Origin: an uncultured Draconibacterium sp.
GTDB taxonomy: Bacteria > Bacteroidota > Bacteroidia > Bacteroidales > Prolixibacteraceae
Direction of reading: 5' to 3'
Assembly (NCBI RefSeq): GCF_963677155.1
Contig: NZ_OY781884.1
Coordinates: 1,996,134 to 2,060,133, forward strand
DNA: 64,000 bases
Part shown: piece after piece, positions 15,911-24,234 of the stretch
Numbering within the stretch: the first letter of the stretch is position 1
Layout of the letters: every line of letters starts with the position of its first letter
Made by a program: the position numbers and the translations under genes
Notes under the pieces: generated by a model
The model's database searches: none
What the model was told of the DNA's origin: nothing
Seen by the model: the letters and a program-made list of their open reading frames with translations, nothing else

Positions 15911-16261
15911 CTAATTCAAGGGCTTCAGCTTAACATTTACCTTGTTTGAGAATATATCAATTGTCTTTTTTTCAATTTCGTTCTTTTCGTAAGAAATATA
16001 ACTGGCTGTAAGGTTGTATTCGCCTGGTGTAACATCTTCAAAGTAGAAATTTCCGTCGAAATCGGTATAAGCCTTTTTGTCGGTTCCTTCCAGCTTCACC
16101 TCAACCCCTACCAATAATTCGCCGGTTAATTCATCGGCTACACTTCCGGTAATCATTACGGTTGAAGGTTTATCCGCATTTGCTGGCTTGTTATCTTTAT
16201 CGTCGGCCAATCCACTGAAAAACAAACCTGTAACTAATATAAGTGTTAGAAAAATTTTCAT
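15911..16261 (-). CDS. Small exported CarboxypepD_reg-like (Ig-fold) protein
   Basis: 116 residues: signal peptide (KIFLTLILVTGLFFSGLA), a charged linker, then one carboxypeptidase regulatory-like domain (~38-113: ITGSVADELTGELLVGVEVKL, TDFDGNFYFEDVTPGEYNL, ASYISYEKNEI). The same domain forms the N-terminus of the TonB receptors in this window, but here it stands alone with nothing attached. The promoter is an 11-bp-phased TGTAA array plus a consensus -7 box, so I infer phosphate control. Own terminator follows. Function unknown. Confidence 0.8.
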   Translation of the reverse strand: MKIFLTLILVTGLFFSGLADDKDNKPANADKPSTVMITGSVADELTGELLVGVEVKLEGTDKKAYTDFDGNFYFEDVTPGEYNLTASYISYEKNEIEKKTIDIFSNKVNVKLKPLN

Positions 16262-16289
16262 TTTGTATTTCCTTAATCTCTTTAGTCGA

Positions 16290-16352
16290 CAAAACTAGCG
16301 CAGAGATTTTACACTGTAATTACACAATTATTACAAATCGATTAATCTTGCA
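16290..16352 (-). promoter_or_regulatory. Promoter with four-unit Pho box (site A)
   Basis: TTACA-type units start at 16309, 16320, 16331 (TTACACTGTAA, TTACACAATTA, TTACAAATCGA) and 16342 (TTAATC), exactly 11 bp apart. On the coding strand these read TGTAA. Then comes an 11-nt gap and TAGTTTTG (16297-16290), a full TAnnTTTG match, 28 bp before the start codon. The repeat replaces a -33 element, as expected for a PhoB-type activator. Confidence 0.7.
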
Positions 16353-16366
16353 AGCGAGCACAAAAA

Positions 16367-16394
16367 AACGTCTGACTACGAATAGTCAGACGTT
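16367..16394 (-). terminator. Terminator of the YwqK-like gene
   Basis: A perfect 12-bp stem, AACGTCTGACTA with TAGTCAGACGTT, CGAA loop, and a 7-nt T-run on the minus strand. It lies 29 bp past the stop of the gene at 16424-16888. Confidence 0.87.
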
Positions 16395-16423
16395 CTATGC
16401 AGTGTTTAATGTAACTTCAAATT

Positions 16424-16888
16424 TTAAAATTCGGAATAGTTTCTTTCGTTTACAACTACTCCCATTTCATCGTAGCTTTTCCAGGTTCCGGTTTTTTCAC
16501 CGTTGCTGTAACAAAGTTCATACTTCAAATTACCTTCATCGTCCCACACGTACCAATTGCCGTCTTTTTTGCCGTTTTTGTAAGCGGCTTTAGCAACCTT
16601 AACTCCGTCGGTGTTGAAAGTAAGCCAAATACCGTGCATTTCGTTGTTTTTGTATGCACGTACTTCGTTCAGTTCGCCTGTCTCAAAATACAGTTTACAT
16701 TCGCCATCTTTTTTCCCATCGATGAAGTTTGATACCATTTTTACATTTCCATTATCAAAATGGGTAGTGTACTCTCCTGAAAACAATTCAGAGTTCTGGT
16801 AATACAATCCATCAATTTCTTGCAGTTCCTGTGCGAACACTGTAAATGCTACAAATAAAACTCCTACTAACAATGCTAACCTTTTCAT
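16424..16888 (-). CDS. Exported MORN/YwqK-repeat protein
   Basis: 154 residues: signal peptide, then five or six repeats of the form G..Y...G..(D/H)G.W..(F/Y)...G (for example YKNGKKDGNWYVWDDEGNLK, YSNGEKTGTWKSYDEMG). These are MORN_2/YwqK-type repeats, often labelled as antitoxins but found here in an exported protein, so a binding or cell-surface role is more likely. It has an unusually strong Shine-Dalgarno for this phylum (AAAGGAGG, 16893-16900), a TAACTTTG box, and a TTACA array upstream. Confidence 0.8.
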   Translation of the reverse strand: MKRLALLVGVLFVAFTVFAQELQEIDGLYYQNSELFSGEYTTHFDNGNVKMVSNFIDGKKDGECKLYFETGELNEVRAYKNNEMHGIWLTFNTDGVKVAKAAYKNGKKDGNWYVWDDEGNLKYELCYSNGEKTGTWKSYDEMGVVVNERNYSEF

Positions 16889-16940
16889 GGTAGCCTCCTT
16901 TCTTTGTTTTAATTTGTTTTTGACGTTACTTCTATTAATA

Positions 16941-17004
16941 CAAAGTTAACATTTAATTCACATAAACTAAACACTACTGTAATTTTTTTGTAACATTTCT
17001 GTAA
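16941..17004 (-). promoter_or_regulatory. Promoter with candidate Pho box (site F)
   Basis: On the coding strand TTACA units begin at 17004, 16993 and 16982, exactly 11 bp apart (TTACAGAAATG, TTACAAAAAAA, TTACAGTAGTG). A -7 box TAACTTTG lies at 16948-16941. The units face the opposite way from sites A, D and G, and the spacing to the -7 box differs, so I am less sure than for those. Confidence 0.5.
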
Positions 17005-17040
17005 TTTTTAAGCAATCTTGATCAACAAAGTAAAGAGCAA

Positions 17041-17100
17041 AAAAAAACCCGGACTCTCATCCGGGGTTAAGGTAGGCTCTGCAACCTACCTGCCATTAAA
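17041..17100 (-). terminator. Double-hairpin terminator repeat, copy 1
   Basis: On the minus strand: a 7-bp stem (AGGTAGG/CCTACCT), then a GC stem (CCCGGA/TCCGGG with one unpaired G), then a 7-nt T-run. It follows the T9SS gene by 80 bp. Nearly identical to copy 2 at 18867-18927, differing by one missing C in the GC stem. The identity over ~60 bp, including loops, is more than terminator function needs. Confidence 0.8.
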
Positions 17101-17180
17101 ACTTTTACATAAAAAAGCGCTCGGAATAACCAACACGCAATTACCTGATTAACCACCCATTAAACAGATTGAAACGAGAA

Positions 17181-18653
17181 CTATTTTATGATCAATTTTT
17201 TCTTTAAAACAGATTCATTCTGATCAATTACTTCGAGGATATACGTAGCAGGAGCCGAGTTTTTCAGATCAATCTGGACTTTATTATCTCCTGTTACTTT
17301 TTGTTCCCATATTTCTTGACCAGCTAAATTAAAGACTCTTGCAGTATAATTGCCATTATAGCCTAACTCTAGATTAAATACACCTTCTGACGGATTTGGG
17401 TATACTAATAAGCTTTGTGACTCTTTACTACGGGGGTCAATCGAACCAGATTTAAGCAAAGAAATTGGAATAAGCCCCGATTTAAAAGAATCTTTAATAT
17501 ATATTTTTTCAGCATGAGCTTCTCGGTAGGCTCCACTTTCAACTATCACACAGAGATAAAATTCACCCATGAATCTTATATTATGACCTGACGAATAATA
17601 ATCATAAGGAATATTAATATTGACATCATAGGTATGGGAGCTACCTGTCGCAATATTAGCAAACCCACTATTAAGGACTCCTGTTGCCACCGCATTGTAT
17701 ATATAATTATCGATACTATTTTGCTGTATTTTTGTAAAGACCCAGCCGATTTTATCAAGTTTGCCAACACCTCCACTATTTTTAACAGTAACCTTAATAT
17801 TATTTACATCCGTGTTATTGTAATCAAAAGTCGGTAGTTGTGTACTTCCATCCACTACAGGTAGCTCTACATTTGTAAGACTAAAATCGGGATCACCTGT
17901 AGTCTCGCATGTATAACTAAATGTTTGAGGTGGCATATGTCCAAAATCTACTACCAAATAATACGTTATTCCATTTGTAGAAAAGCCATCGCGTGAATAA
18001 AACCAACTCGTAAACTTCTTATAATCTGGATAGTACGAATGGTCATCATAATCATGGTCAGTATTATATGGATAATAGTAGATACAATTGCTTGGAGTAA
18101 CTGAGTTTTTATAAAATCGCATATATATAGCACCATCGTTATAGTTTCCTTTTATATCAAATTCAAAATTAAATTTTGTCCCTACTGGATAATTAGTCCC
18201 AGCAGCATTAAGCACTTTAAAATTTTTTATTTCAACACTTAAATCGGAGTCACCTGTAGTCTCGCATGTATAACTAAATGTTTGAAGGGGCATATGTCCA
18301 AAATCGACTACCAAATAATACGTTATTCCATCAGTAGAAAAGCCATCGCGTGAATAAAACCAACTCGTAAACTTCTTATAATCTGGATAGTAAGAATGGT
18401 CGTCATAATCATGGTCAGTATTATATGGATAATAGTAGATACAATTGCTTGGAGTAACTGAGTTTTTATAAAATCGCATATATATAGCACCATCGTTATA
18501 GTTTCCTTTTATATCAAATTCAAAATTAAATTTTGTCCCTGCTGGATAACTCGTTCCTGCAGCATTAAGCACTTTAAAATTTTTTATTTCAATTGTTTGA
18601 GAAAATGATACAAAAGGTAATACTACTAAAACAAAGATGAATAAATTTTTCAT
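17181..18653 (-). CDS. Type IX secreted protein with two near-identical domains
   Basis: 490 residues: signal peptide (to ~18), repeat 1 (21-139), repeat 2 (140-258), a CARDB-like adhesion domain (~265-390; VTVKNSGGVGKLDKIGWVF), and a T9SS type A sorting domain (~408-490; VYPNPSEGVFNLEL, TYILEVIDQN, KKLIIK). The repeats are Tyr- and Asp-rich (YYYPYNTDHDYDDHSYYPDY) and I do not recognise them; they may bind carbohydrate or metal. Exported by the Por system and anchored on the cell surface. Followed by the double-hairpin terminator. Confidence 0.85.
   Translation of the reverse strand: MKNLFIFVLVVLPFVSFSQTIEIKNFKVLNAAGTSYPAGTKFNFEFDIKGNYNDGAIYMRFYKNSVTPSNCIYYYPYNTDHDYDDHSYYPDYKKFTSWFYSRDGFSTDGITYYLVVDFGHMPLQTFSYTCETTGDSDLSVEIKNFKVLNAAGTNYPVGTKFNFEFDIKGNYNDGAIYMRFYKNSVTPSNCIYYYPYNTDHDYDDHSYYPDYKKFTSWFYSRDGFSTNGITYYLVVDFGHMPPQTFSYTCETTGDPDFSLTNVELPVVDGSTQLPTFDYNNTDVNNIKVTVKNSGGVGKLDKIGWVFTKIQQNSIDNYIYNAVATGVLNSGFANIATGSSHTYDVNINIPYDYYSSGHNIRFMGEFYLCVIVESGAYREAHAEKIYIKDSFKSGLIPISLLKSGSIDPRSKESQSLLVYPNPSEGVFNLELGYNGNYTARVFNLAGQEIWEQKVTGDNKVQIDLKNSAPATYILEVIDQNESVLKKKLIIK
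17880..18593 (-). repeat. Tandem 357-bp in-gene duplication
   Basis: Two copies (18593-18237 and 18236-17880) encode 119-residue domains that differ at only a few residues (for example S/N, A/V, L/P). DNA identity is almost complete, so the duplication is recent or kept uniform by recombination. Likely prone to copy-number change. Confidence 0.85.
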
Positions 18654-18866
18654 GATTAGAGATTTTAATTAGTTGATCTTAAATTTCTTCAATACTAATT
18701 TACTAATTAAAACTATAGTTCGTTTTATTATCGCTTAATTTAATTATTAAGTAATCAGTATGTAATATATCTCTAATTCATGATTGTAGCATTTTTATGT
18801 AGTCTACGATTTTATATACAGGACTGAGCCTCACTATTTCTTACAGTTCTTCGGCATCGACACTAT

Positions 18867-18927
18867 AAAAAAACCCCGGACTCTCATCCGGGGTTAAGGT
18901 AGGCTCTGCAACCTACCTGCCATTAAA
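18867..18927 (-). terminator. Double-hairpin terminator repeat, copy 2
   Basis: Perfect 9-bp GC stem (AACCCCGGA with TCCGGGGTT, 6-nt loop) preceded on the minus strand by a 7-bp stem (AGGTAGG/CCTACCT), with a T-run at the end. It follows the LipL48-like gene by ~22 bp. Same sequence as copy 1 at 17041-17100. Confidence 0.85.
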
Positions 18928-18949
18928 CACTGCGTATAGCTTTTTATCT

Positions 18950-21157
18950 TTAGTTAATAACCTTTGTAGTTCCGTCGACTGTGTTTAATGCATCCGACAT
19001 CCAATCTGGTTTTGAAATGCCATTTCCGGCACCAGTTGCACTGCTGCTCTCGCCCACTGTCAATCCACTTACTGATTTAGCGTGGTCTCCAATATTTTCA
19101 AATTTACAGTTGGTTACTACTACATCTCCTGCTGCAATGCGTGCATTTGCATCTGCATCATCTGCATCTGCATAGAAATACGGATGACTTTTCCCATCAA
19201 CTAAACCTCCGATAACGATGTCATCAATATTCATTTTACCAGAACCTTCCTTTAAGTAGAAAGGTTTTTCACCCATTCCATATACAGTAAGGTGTTTCAG
19301 TGTAGCATCAGTCATAGGTGTTGCAGCACCGTTGTCGCCATTGTTTGATCCTTCAATACCTGATTTTGTAGAATTCATAGAAAACCAGTATTCACCTTTT
19401 CCAGACCAACCATCAGCAAAGTCAATACCGTCATCATCGCTTCCTACAGATACAAGGTGAAACGCATTTACTGTTCCACCGAAGAATTCAATACCATCAT
19501 CTTTTCCCATATAAGAAACAAGGTAATCAACTTCAGTACCAGAACCCACACCGAAAAATGATACGCCATTGAATTGTTTTTCCTCGGTATAATTATATCC
19601 GGTATATTCAACACGTAAATATTTAATTACACCTGAATTATCATCAGCAACATTTCCTCCATAAGAGAGACCTGATACTTCAGCTCCTGCTGATGCGTTT
19701 GATTTGTTTGTAGGTGCTTTACCACAAATTACCAAACCGCCCCAATCGCCTTTTATTTTTGTATCACATGTCATAACCACCGGAGCATCAGCCGTTCCAT
19801 TTATAAAAATTTGGCCGCCCTGAGCAACTGCGATATATGAAATCTGACCTCCTTTAGCTTCAATAACAGTTCCTGCTGGAATAGTTAAAGAACCGCCGTC
19901 TTTTACAACAAGTTTACCTAGTAATTTATAGTTGTTAGCTGCATTTAACTCAACATCATCAGAAATTTCAAAAGTCCCCGCACTACTCTTACCTAAATTA
20001 ATAGTAACGCCTTCCATTTCATCATTAAAGATAGTAGTTGATTCATCAATTTTATTTAATGCATCAGGCATCCAATCTGGTTTATTAACACCATTTCCGG
20101 CTCCTTTTGCACCTGGATTTTCAGTAAAAGTCAACCCATCAATTGACTTTGCTTGACCATCCTTTAAATCAACAAAGCTTACATTGGTAACAACTACATC
20201 GCCTGCTGCAACACGAGCATTCGCGTCAATATCATCAGAGTCAGTGTAAAAAATAGGCTGTTGTTTACTATCTACAAGACCTCCAATAACAATATTGTCG
20301 ATGTTGATATTGCCAGCACCTTCTTTTAAATAGAAAGGCTTTTCACCCATTCCATAAACAGTAATGTTTCTTAACGTTGCATTTGTCATTGGTGTAGCAG
20401 CACCGTTATCGCCATTGTTTGATCCTTCAATTCCTGATTTGGTAGAGTTTAAAGAAACCCAGTATTCACCAGTTCCCGACCATCCGTCAGCAAAGTCAAT
20501 ACCATCATCATCGCTACCGACTGAAACTAAGTGAGACGCATTAACTGTACCACCAAAAAATTCAATACCATCGTCTTTCCCGTTGTATGAAACAACATAA
20601 TCAACCTGTGTTTCAGAACCCACTCCAAAAAACGAAACCCCATTAAATTGTTTTTCTTCGGTATAATTATATCCGGTATATTCAACACGTAAATATTTAA
20701 TTACACCTGAATTATCGTTAGCAACGGTGCCTCCGTAAGAAAGCCCGGAAACCTCTGCTCCTGCTGATATATCCGATTTATTTGTTGGGGCTTTACCACA
20801 AATTACCAAACCACCCCATGATCCAGGAGTCTTCTCAGAACTGGTCATAATAACTGGTTTTTCAGCTGTACCGTTAATATAAATCTTGGCATCTTGGGCA
20901 ACAGCAATATAAGCTGTTTGTCCTCCTTTAGCTTCAATAACCGTTCCAGCAGGGATAGTTAGCGAACCACCCGCTATTACAGTAAGTGATCCTGTAAGAA
21001 CATATTTCGTGCTTGCATCTAAAGTTTGTGAATCAGAAATCTCACCTTGCAGGTTCACAGGATCTGGTCCATCAGGATCAATAGGATCATCGTCGTCGTC
21101 ACAACCAGCAAATGCTAATAGGGCAATTGCCAACATGGCTAAAATTAATTTTTTCAT
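18950..21157 (-). CDS. LipL48-like surface lipoprotein, tandemly duplicated
   Basis: 735 residues: lipoprotein signal (LLAFAGC19) followed by an acidic DDDDD stretch, a sign of outer-leaflet export in Bacteroidota. Two homologous halves (~42-385 and ~399-735) each run: GGSLTIPAGTVIEAKGGQ, WGGLVICGKAPTNKS, GVIKYLRVEYTGYNYTEE, GKDDGIEFFGGTVN, SVGSDDDGIDFADGWSG. This resembles parallel beta-helix proteins of the LipL48-like type. DNA repeat period is 1074 bp. The gene lies 24 bp after a TonB receptor, the position SusD or DUF4249 would hold, so it is probably the receptor's surface partner. A single-repeat homologue is at 28103-29410. Confidence 0.8.
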   Translation of the reverse strand: MKKLILAMLAIALLAFAGCDDDDDPIDPDGPDPVNLQGEISDSQTLDASTKYVLTGSLTVIAGGSLTIPAGTVIEAKGGQTAYIAVAQDAKIYINGTAEKPVIMTSSEKTPGSWGGLVICGKAPTNKSDISAGAEVSGLSYGGTVANDNSGVIKYLRVEYTGYNYTEEKQFNGVSFFGVGSETQVDYVVSYNGKDDGIEFFGGTVNASHLVSVGSDDDGIDFADGWSGTGEYWVSLNSTKSGIEGSNNGDNGAATPMTNATLRNITVYGMGEKPFYLKEGAGNINIDNIVIGGLVDSKQQPIFYTDSDDIDANARVAAGDVVVTNVSFVDLKDGQAKSIDGLTFTENPGAKGAGNGVNKPDWMPDALNKIDESTTIFNDEMEGVTINLGKSSAGTFEISDDVELNAANNYKLLGKLVVKDGGSLTIPAGTVIEAKGGQISYIAVAQGGQIFINGTADAPVVMTCDTKIKGDWGGLVICGKAPTNKSNASAGAEVSGLSYGGNVADDNSGVIKYLRVEYTGYNYTEEKQFNGVSFFGVGSGTEVDYLVSYMGKDDGIEFFGGTVNAFHLVSVGSDDDGIDFADGWSGKGEYWFSMNSTKSGIEGSNNGDNGAATPMTDATLKHLTVYGMGEKPFYLKEGSGKMNIDDIVIGGLVDGKSHPYFYADADDADANARIAAGDVVVTNCKFENIGDHAKSVSGLTVGESSSATGAGNGISKPDWMSDALNTVDGTTKVIN

Positions 21158-21181
21158 CTCTAATTTGATTTTTTGTTAATA

Positions 21182-23974
21182 TTAGAATCTATATGTTATT
21201 CCTAAACTTATTTTCATTCCCTTTTTATAAGACTGCACAAGATGATCTTGTGTCGGGTTTTCTTGCATTCGTTGAACATCCTGATTCAATAAGTTTTTAG
21301 CACTCAGGCTAACCCCCAGCTTATTGAATTTCGAACGCAATACAAAATCAACAGTATGAAGAGCCTTATCAACCTGATTTCCAAATGATGATGTTCCGAT
21401 AAGTGATATCCGGTCTGATGTATAGTTATACACTACTGAAGTAGTAAGAGAATTGTCGCCATTTTTCCAATCGGTGCGGTACCCCAGAGCTGCGTTTGCA
21501 ATAAGAGGGGCTGCTCCTTGCAAACCGTCTTCATCGGTATTAAAGTTTACTGAAATTTGAGAGTTTCCATTTTTATCCTTTGTTTCCTCCCTAACTTTCT
21601 CTCCATTTAACTCTTGTTTTGTTTCCATCAATGAAAGGTTGCCGGAAACAAATAATTTTCTCAATCCATCTTCTGTTGTCAAATTAAGGATATCTTTTTT
21701 TACATCAATTTCAAGTCCATATACATAGGCCCAATCTCCGGTATTTGCATATGTAAAATCATTTGAAGCCGATGCCATTACAAACTTGTTGATCGGATCA
21801 AGTATATATTTTCCAAAGCCTGAAATAGAAACTAATTCTCCTCTGTTAGGGAACATTTCCCATTTTAACTCCCCGTTATAAACAGTCGATGGATATAAAT
21901 ATGGATTCCCCAATGAAGTTTCGGTTATACCCTCGAACAGGAATAAGGCCATTTCGGTAAATTGAGGTAAAGTATAGGTTTGTCCAACCGCAAACCTCAA
22001 ATTGTTTTTGTCGTTTAATGAATATTTTAAGGACAGTGATGGCAATACTTTCAACTCGTTAAAATCGCCCGATCCTCCTTCAGGAGCCAATGCTGTTACA
22101 TACTCAACTTTCTGATAGACATTTTCAACTCGAGCTCCAAGCAAAGCCATTAATCTCTCAGAGATATTGAGTTCTAACGAAAGGAAACCGGCATTTACAA
22201 ATTGTGTTCCTTTATAAGTTGACGGACGAATTGTGTTTCCGAAAAAGGTTTTCATATAAAAACCATAACCATCAGCTCTTTCAAGGTTTTCATCGTTTAG
22301 AAATGCATCAATATCCATTACATCAACCCGCACGAGATATCCATCAGGTGGTGGATTAAAAATGTTACGGTTACGGTAGATATCATGGTTAAACTGGGTA
22401 GATTTAAAATCTCTCACTTTATATTTACCAGAATACCCAATTGTTAACTTACCTCGGTAATCTTTATTATCAGTAAGCCCCTCACCAAATTTACGAGACA
22501 AACTCAAGTTCGCAGCAAATTCGTCCTCAACAAAGTTGTGAAAATAACGGAAGTTATCCGACTCATTGTCATCGGTAAAATAGGCCCAGCCATCTTCGTC
22601 TAGCCCGTTTAAAGAAAGGTGGCGACGATCAGGTATAATATTTTTTACATTATTGTAGGATATTCCCCATTCGAAATCCGTTTTCTCATTAACTTGGTGC
22701 GCTCCTAATAACTGGTTAACAAGAATTGTTGTGCGTTCAAAATCCGCACGACGAATTAAAGCACTATCCTCCGCCAGGTCTTTTACAAAACCTCTTAAAT
22801 TACGCAATTCCTGTTCGGAAGAATTTAGCAACATGGAGTTGAGATAAAGACTATTCTTTTTCCACTCATAGTTCAGGTTAACCATTGCCGTAGTCTGGGT
22901 ATTATAGTTATATTTTTCTCCAGACAATGTTTTCCGGGGGGCATCGCTTCCGTTAACCCTGTTTTGAATTAAATCGCTGTATGAATAATCGTTCTCAAAA
23001 GATGCTGTAAAAAAAGCATTTAGCTTAGATCCTGAAAACTTAAAAGTTTTTCCGCCATTTAATGAGAACCCAATATTGGGCATTAAAGACTTTTTCTGCG
23101 GATTCCATGTAGTTTCAAAATCATAACTACCTAGAGATGAAGCCATGTCAAAATCACTAAATCCTAAGAACCCAGGGCCATCTTGTAAATAAAATGTTTC
23201 CGCATCGAAAACACTTGTATTAGTTCCTCCTTTTATTCCAATCTGCAAATACTGTTTTCCACTAAATTTCTTTGAGGCAATATCAACATTTGCTCCGGCA
23301 AAGTCGCCATATAAGGGTGAAGTAAATACCTTTTCAACACCTATATATTCAATAATATCAGTATCAAATAGTTCGAGGTTTATGTTTTTTGTTTCTGCAT
23401 TATTCGACGGAAACGGCAATCCATTCAAGGTAGTGTTGTTATATCTATCACCTAAACCACGCACATTCAATGTTTTTCCGCCCTCTTGCTTTGTAATACC
23501 GGTAATTTTTGTAGCAGCTGATGCAGCATCAGAAACCCCCTGATTCGATAGAGCCTGGGCTCCAATTGTTTCCTTAATTCCTACAGATTCTTTTTGTTCC
23601 AACAGCAACATACTCTCCGACTCACGATTTGCTTTTGCTACCACCTGAACGCCTTCAATTTCAAGTGTTGCCGGAGCCAAATCAACATTTAACGTTGTTT
23701 CCTGGCCGGCAGTAACTTCAACCTGAAATTCCTGAGTATCGTACGAAATAAACGAAACCACAATAGTATGCGTTCCCGCTGTTACTTTTGGAATTACATA
23801 ATTTCCATCAAAATCAGTAGTTGTTCCTTGTGTTGTTCCTTTAATTAATACAGTGGTCCCGATTAGGGCCTCTTTTGTTTTGGCGTCGGTTACAGTTCCT
23901 TTAATTGTTCCGGTTTGTGCTGTGACCACCAAGCCCTGAATTAGCAGCAGAATGCTAATAATCAATCTATTCAT
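21182..23974 (-). CDS. TonB-dependent receptor with LipL48-like partner
   Basis: 930 residues: signal peptide, CarboxypepD_reg-like domain (~22-105; GTIKGTVTDAKTKEALIGTT), plug with LNVRGLGDRYNNTTLNGLPF (~165-190), and barrel ending YKKGMKISLGITYRF. First gene of a two-gene operon with the duplicated LipL48-like lipoprotein. The promoter carries an 11-bp Pho-box-like array (site G), and the PhoR/PhoB-type pair lies immediately upstream on the same strand. I infer uptake of phosphate or a phosphorylated compound. Confidence 0.9.
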   Translation of the reverse strand: MNRLIISILLLIQGLVVTAQTGTIKGTVTDAKTKEALIGTTVLIKGTTQGTTTDFDGNYVIPKVTAGTHTIVVSFISYDTQEFQVEVTAGQETTLNVDLAPATLEIEGVQVVAKANRESESMLLLEQKESVGIKETIGAQALSNQGVSDAASAATKITGITKQEGGKTLNVRGLGDRYNNTTLNGLPFPSNNAETKNINLELFDTDIIEYIGVEKVFTSPLYGDFAGANVDIASKKFSGKQYLQIGIKGGTNTSVFDAETFYLQDGPGFLGFSDFDMASSLGSYDFETTWNPQKKSLMPNIGFSLNGGKTFKFSGSKLNAFFTASFENDYSYSDLIQNRVNGSDAPRKTLSGEKYNYNTQTTAMVNLNYEWKKNSLYLNSMLLNSSEQELRNLRGFVKDLAEDSALIRRADFERTTILVNQLLGAHQVNEKTDFEWGISYNNVKNIIPDRRHLSLNGLDEDGWAYFTDDNESDNFRYFHNFVEDEFAANLSLSRKFGEGLTDNKDYRGKLTIGYSGKYKVRDFKSTQFNHDIYRNRNIFNPPPDGYLVRVDVMDIDAFLNDENLERADGYGFYMKTFFGNTIRPSTYKGTQFVNAGFLSLELNISERLMALLGARVENVYQKVEYVTALAPEGGSGDFNELKVLPSLSLKYSLNDKNNLRFAVGQTYTLPQFTEMALFLFEGITETSLGNPYLYPSTVYNGELKWEMFPNRGELVSISGFGKYILDPINKFVMASASNDFTYANTGDWAYVYGLEIDVKKDILNLTTEDGLRKLFVSGNLSLMETKQELNGEKVREETKDKNGNSQISVNFNTDEDGLQGAAPLIANAALGYRTDWKNGDNSLTTSVVYNYTSDRISLIGTSSFGNQVDKALHTVDFVLRSKFNKLGVSLSAKNLLNQDVQRMQENPTQDHLVQSYKKGMKISLGITYRF

Positions 23975-24022
23975 AACTTTAACTTGCAGTGTTAATGACT
24001 ATTTTCTTTTGTTATTCAGCGG

Positions 24023-24090
24023 CAAAGCAAAACCTTTAATGTTACAGCAGGATTAATCCTCATTTAAACTATTATTACATTTGCTTAATC
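24023..24090 (-). promoter_or_regulatory. Promoter with Pho box (site G)
   Basis: Units start at 24042 (TTACAGCAGGA), 24053 (TTAATCCTCAT), 24064 (TTAAACTATTA) and 24075 (TTACATTTGCT), exactly 11 bp apart, with another TTAAT one base out of phase. An 11-nt gap separates them from TTGCTTTG (24030-24023), a one-mismatch -7 box. Register is the same as at site A. Confidence 0.65.
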
Positions 24091-24234
24091 AAAATGTAAC
24101 AACACCATATACTGCTGAATAACTGCACACTACAGCGATTCTATATTGTATTTTGAATATACAAACAGGAAATTAAATGTAAACTGAAGTGGATTAGGGT
24201 AAACTATTTGTAAACTTTTAGCGAATTACAAATA

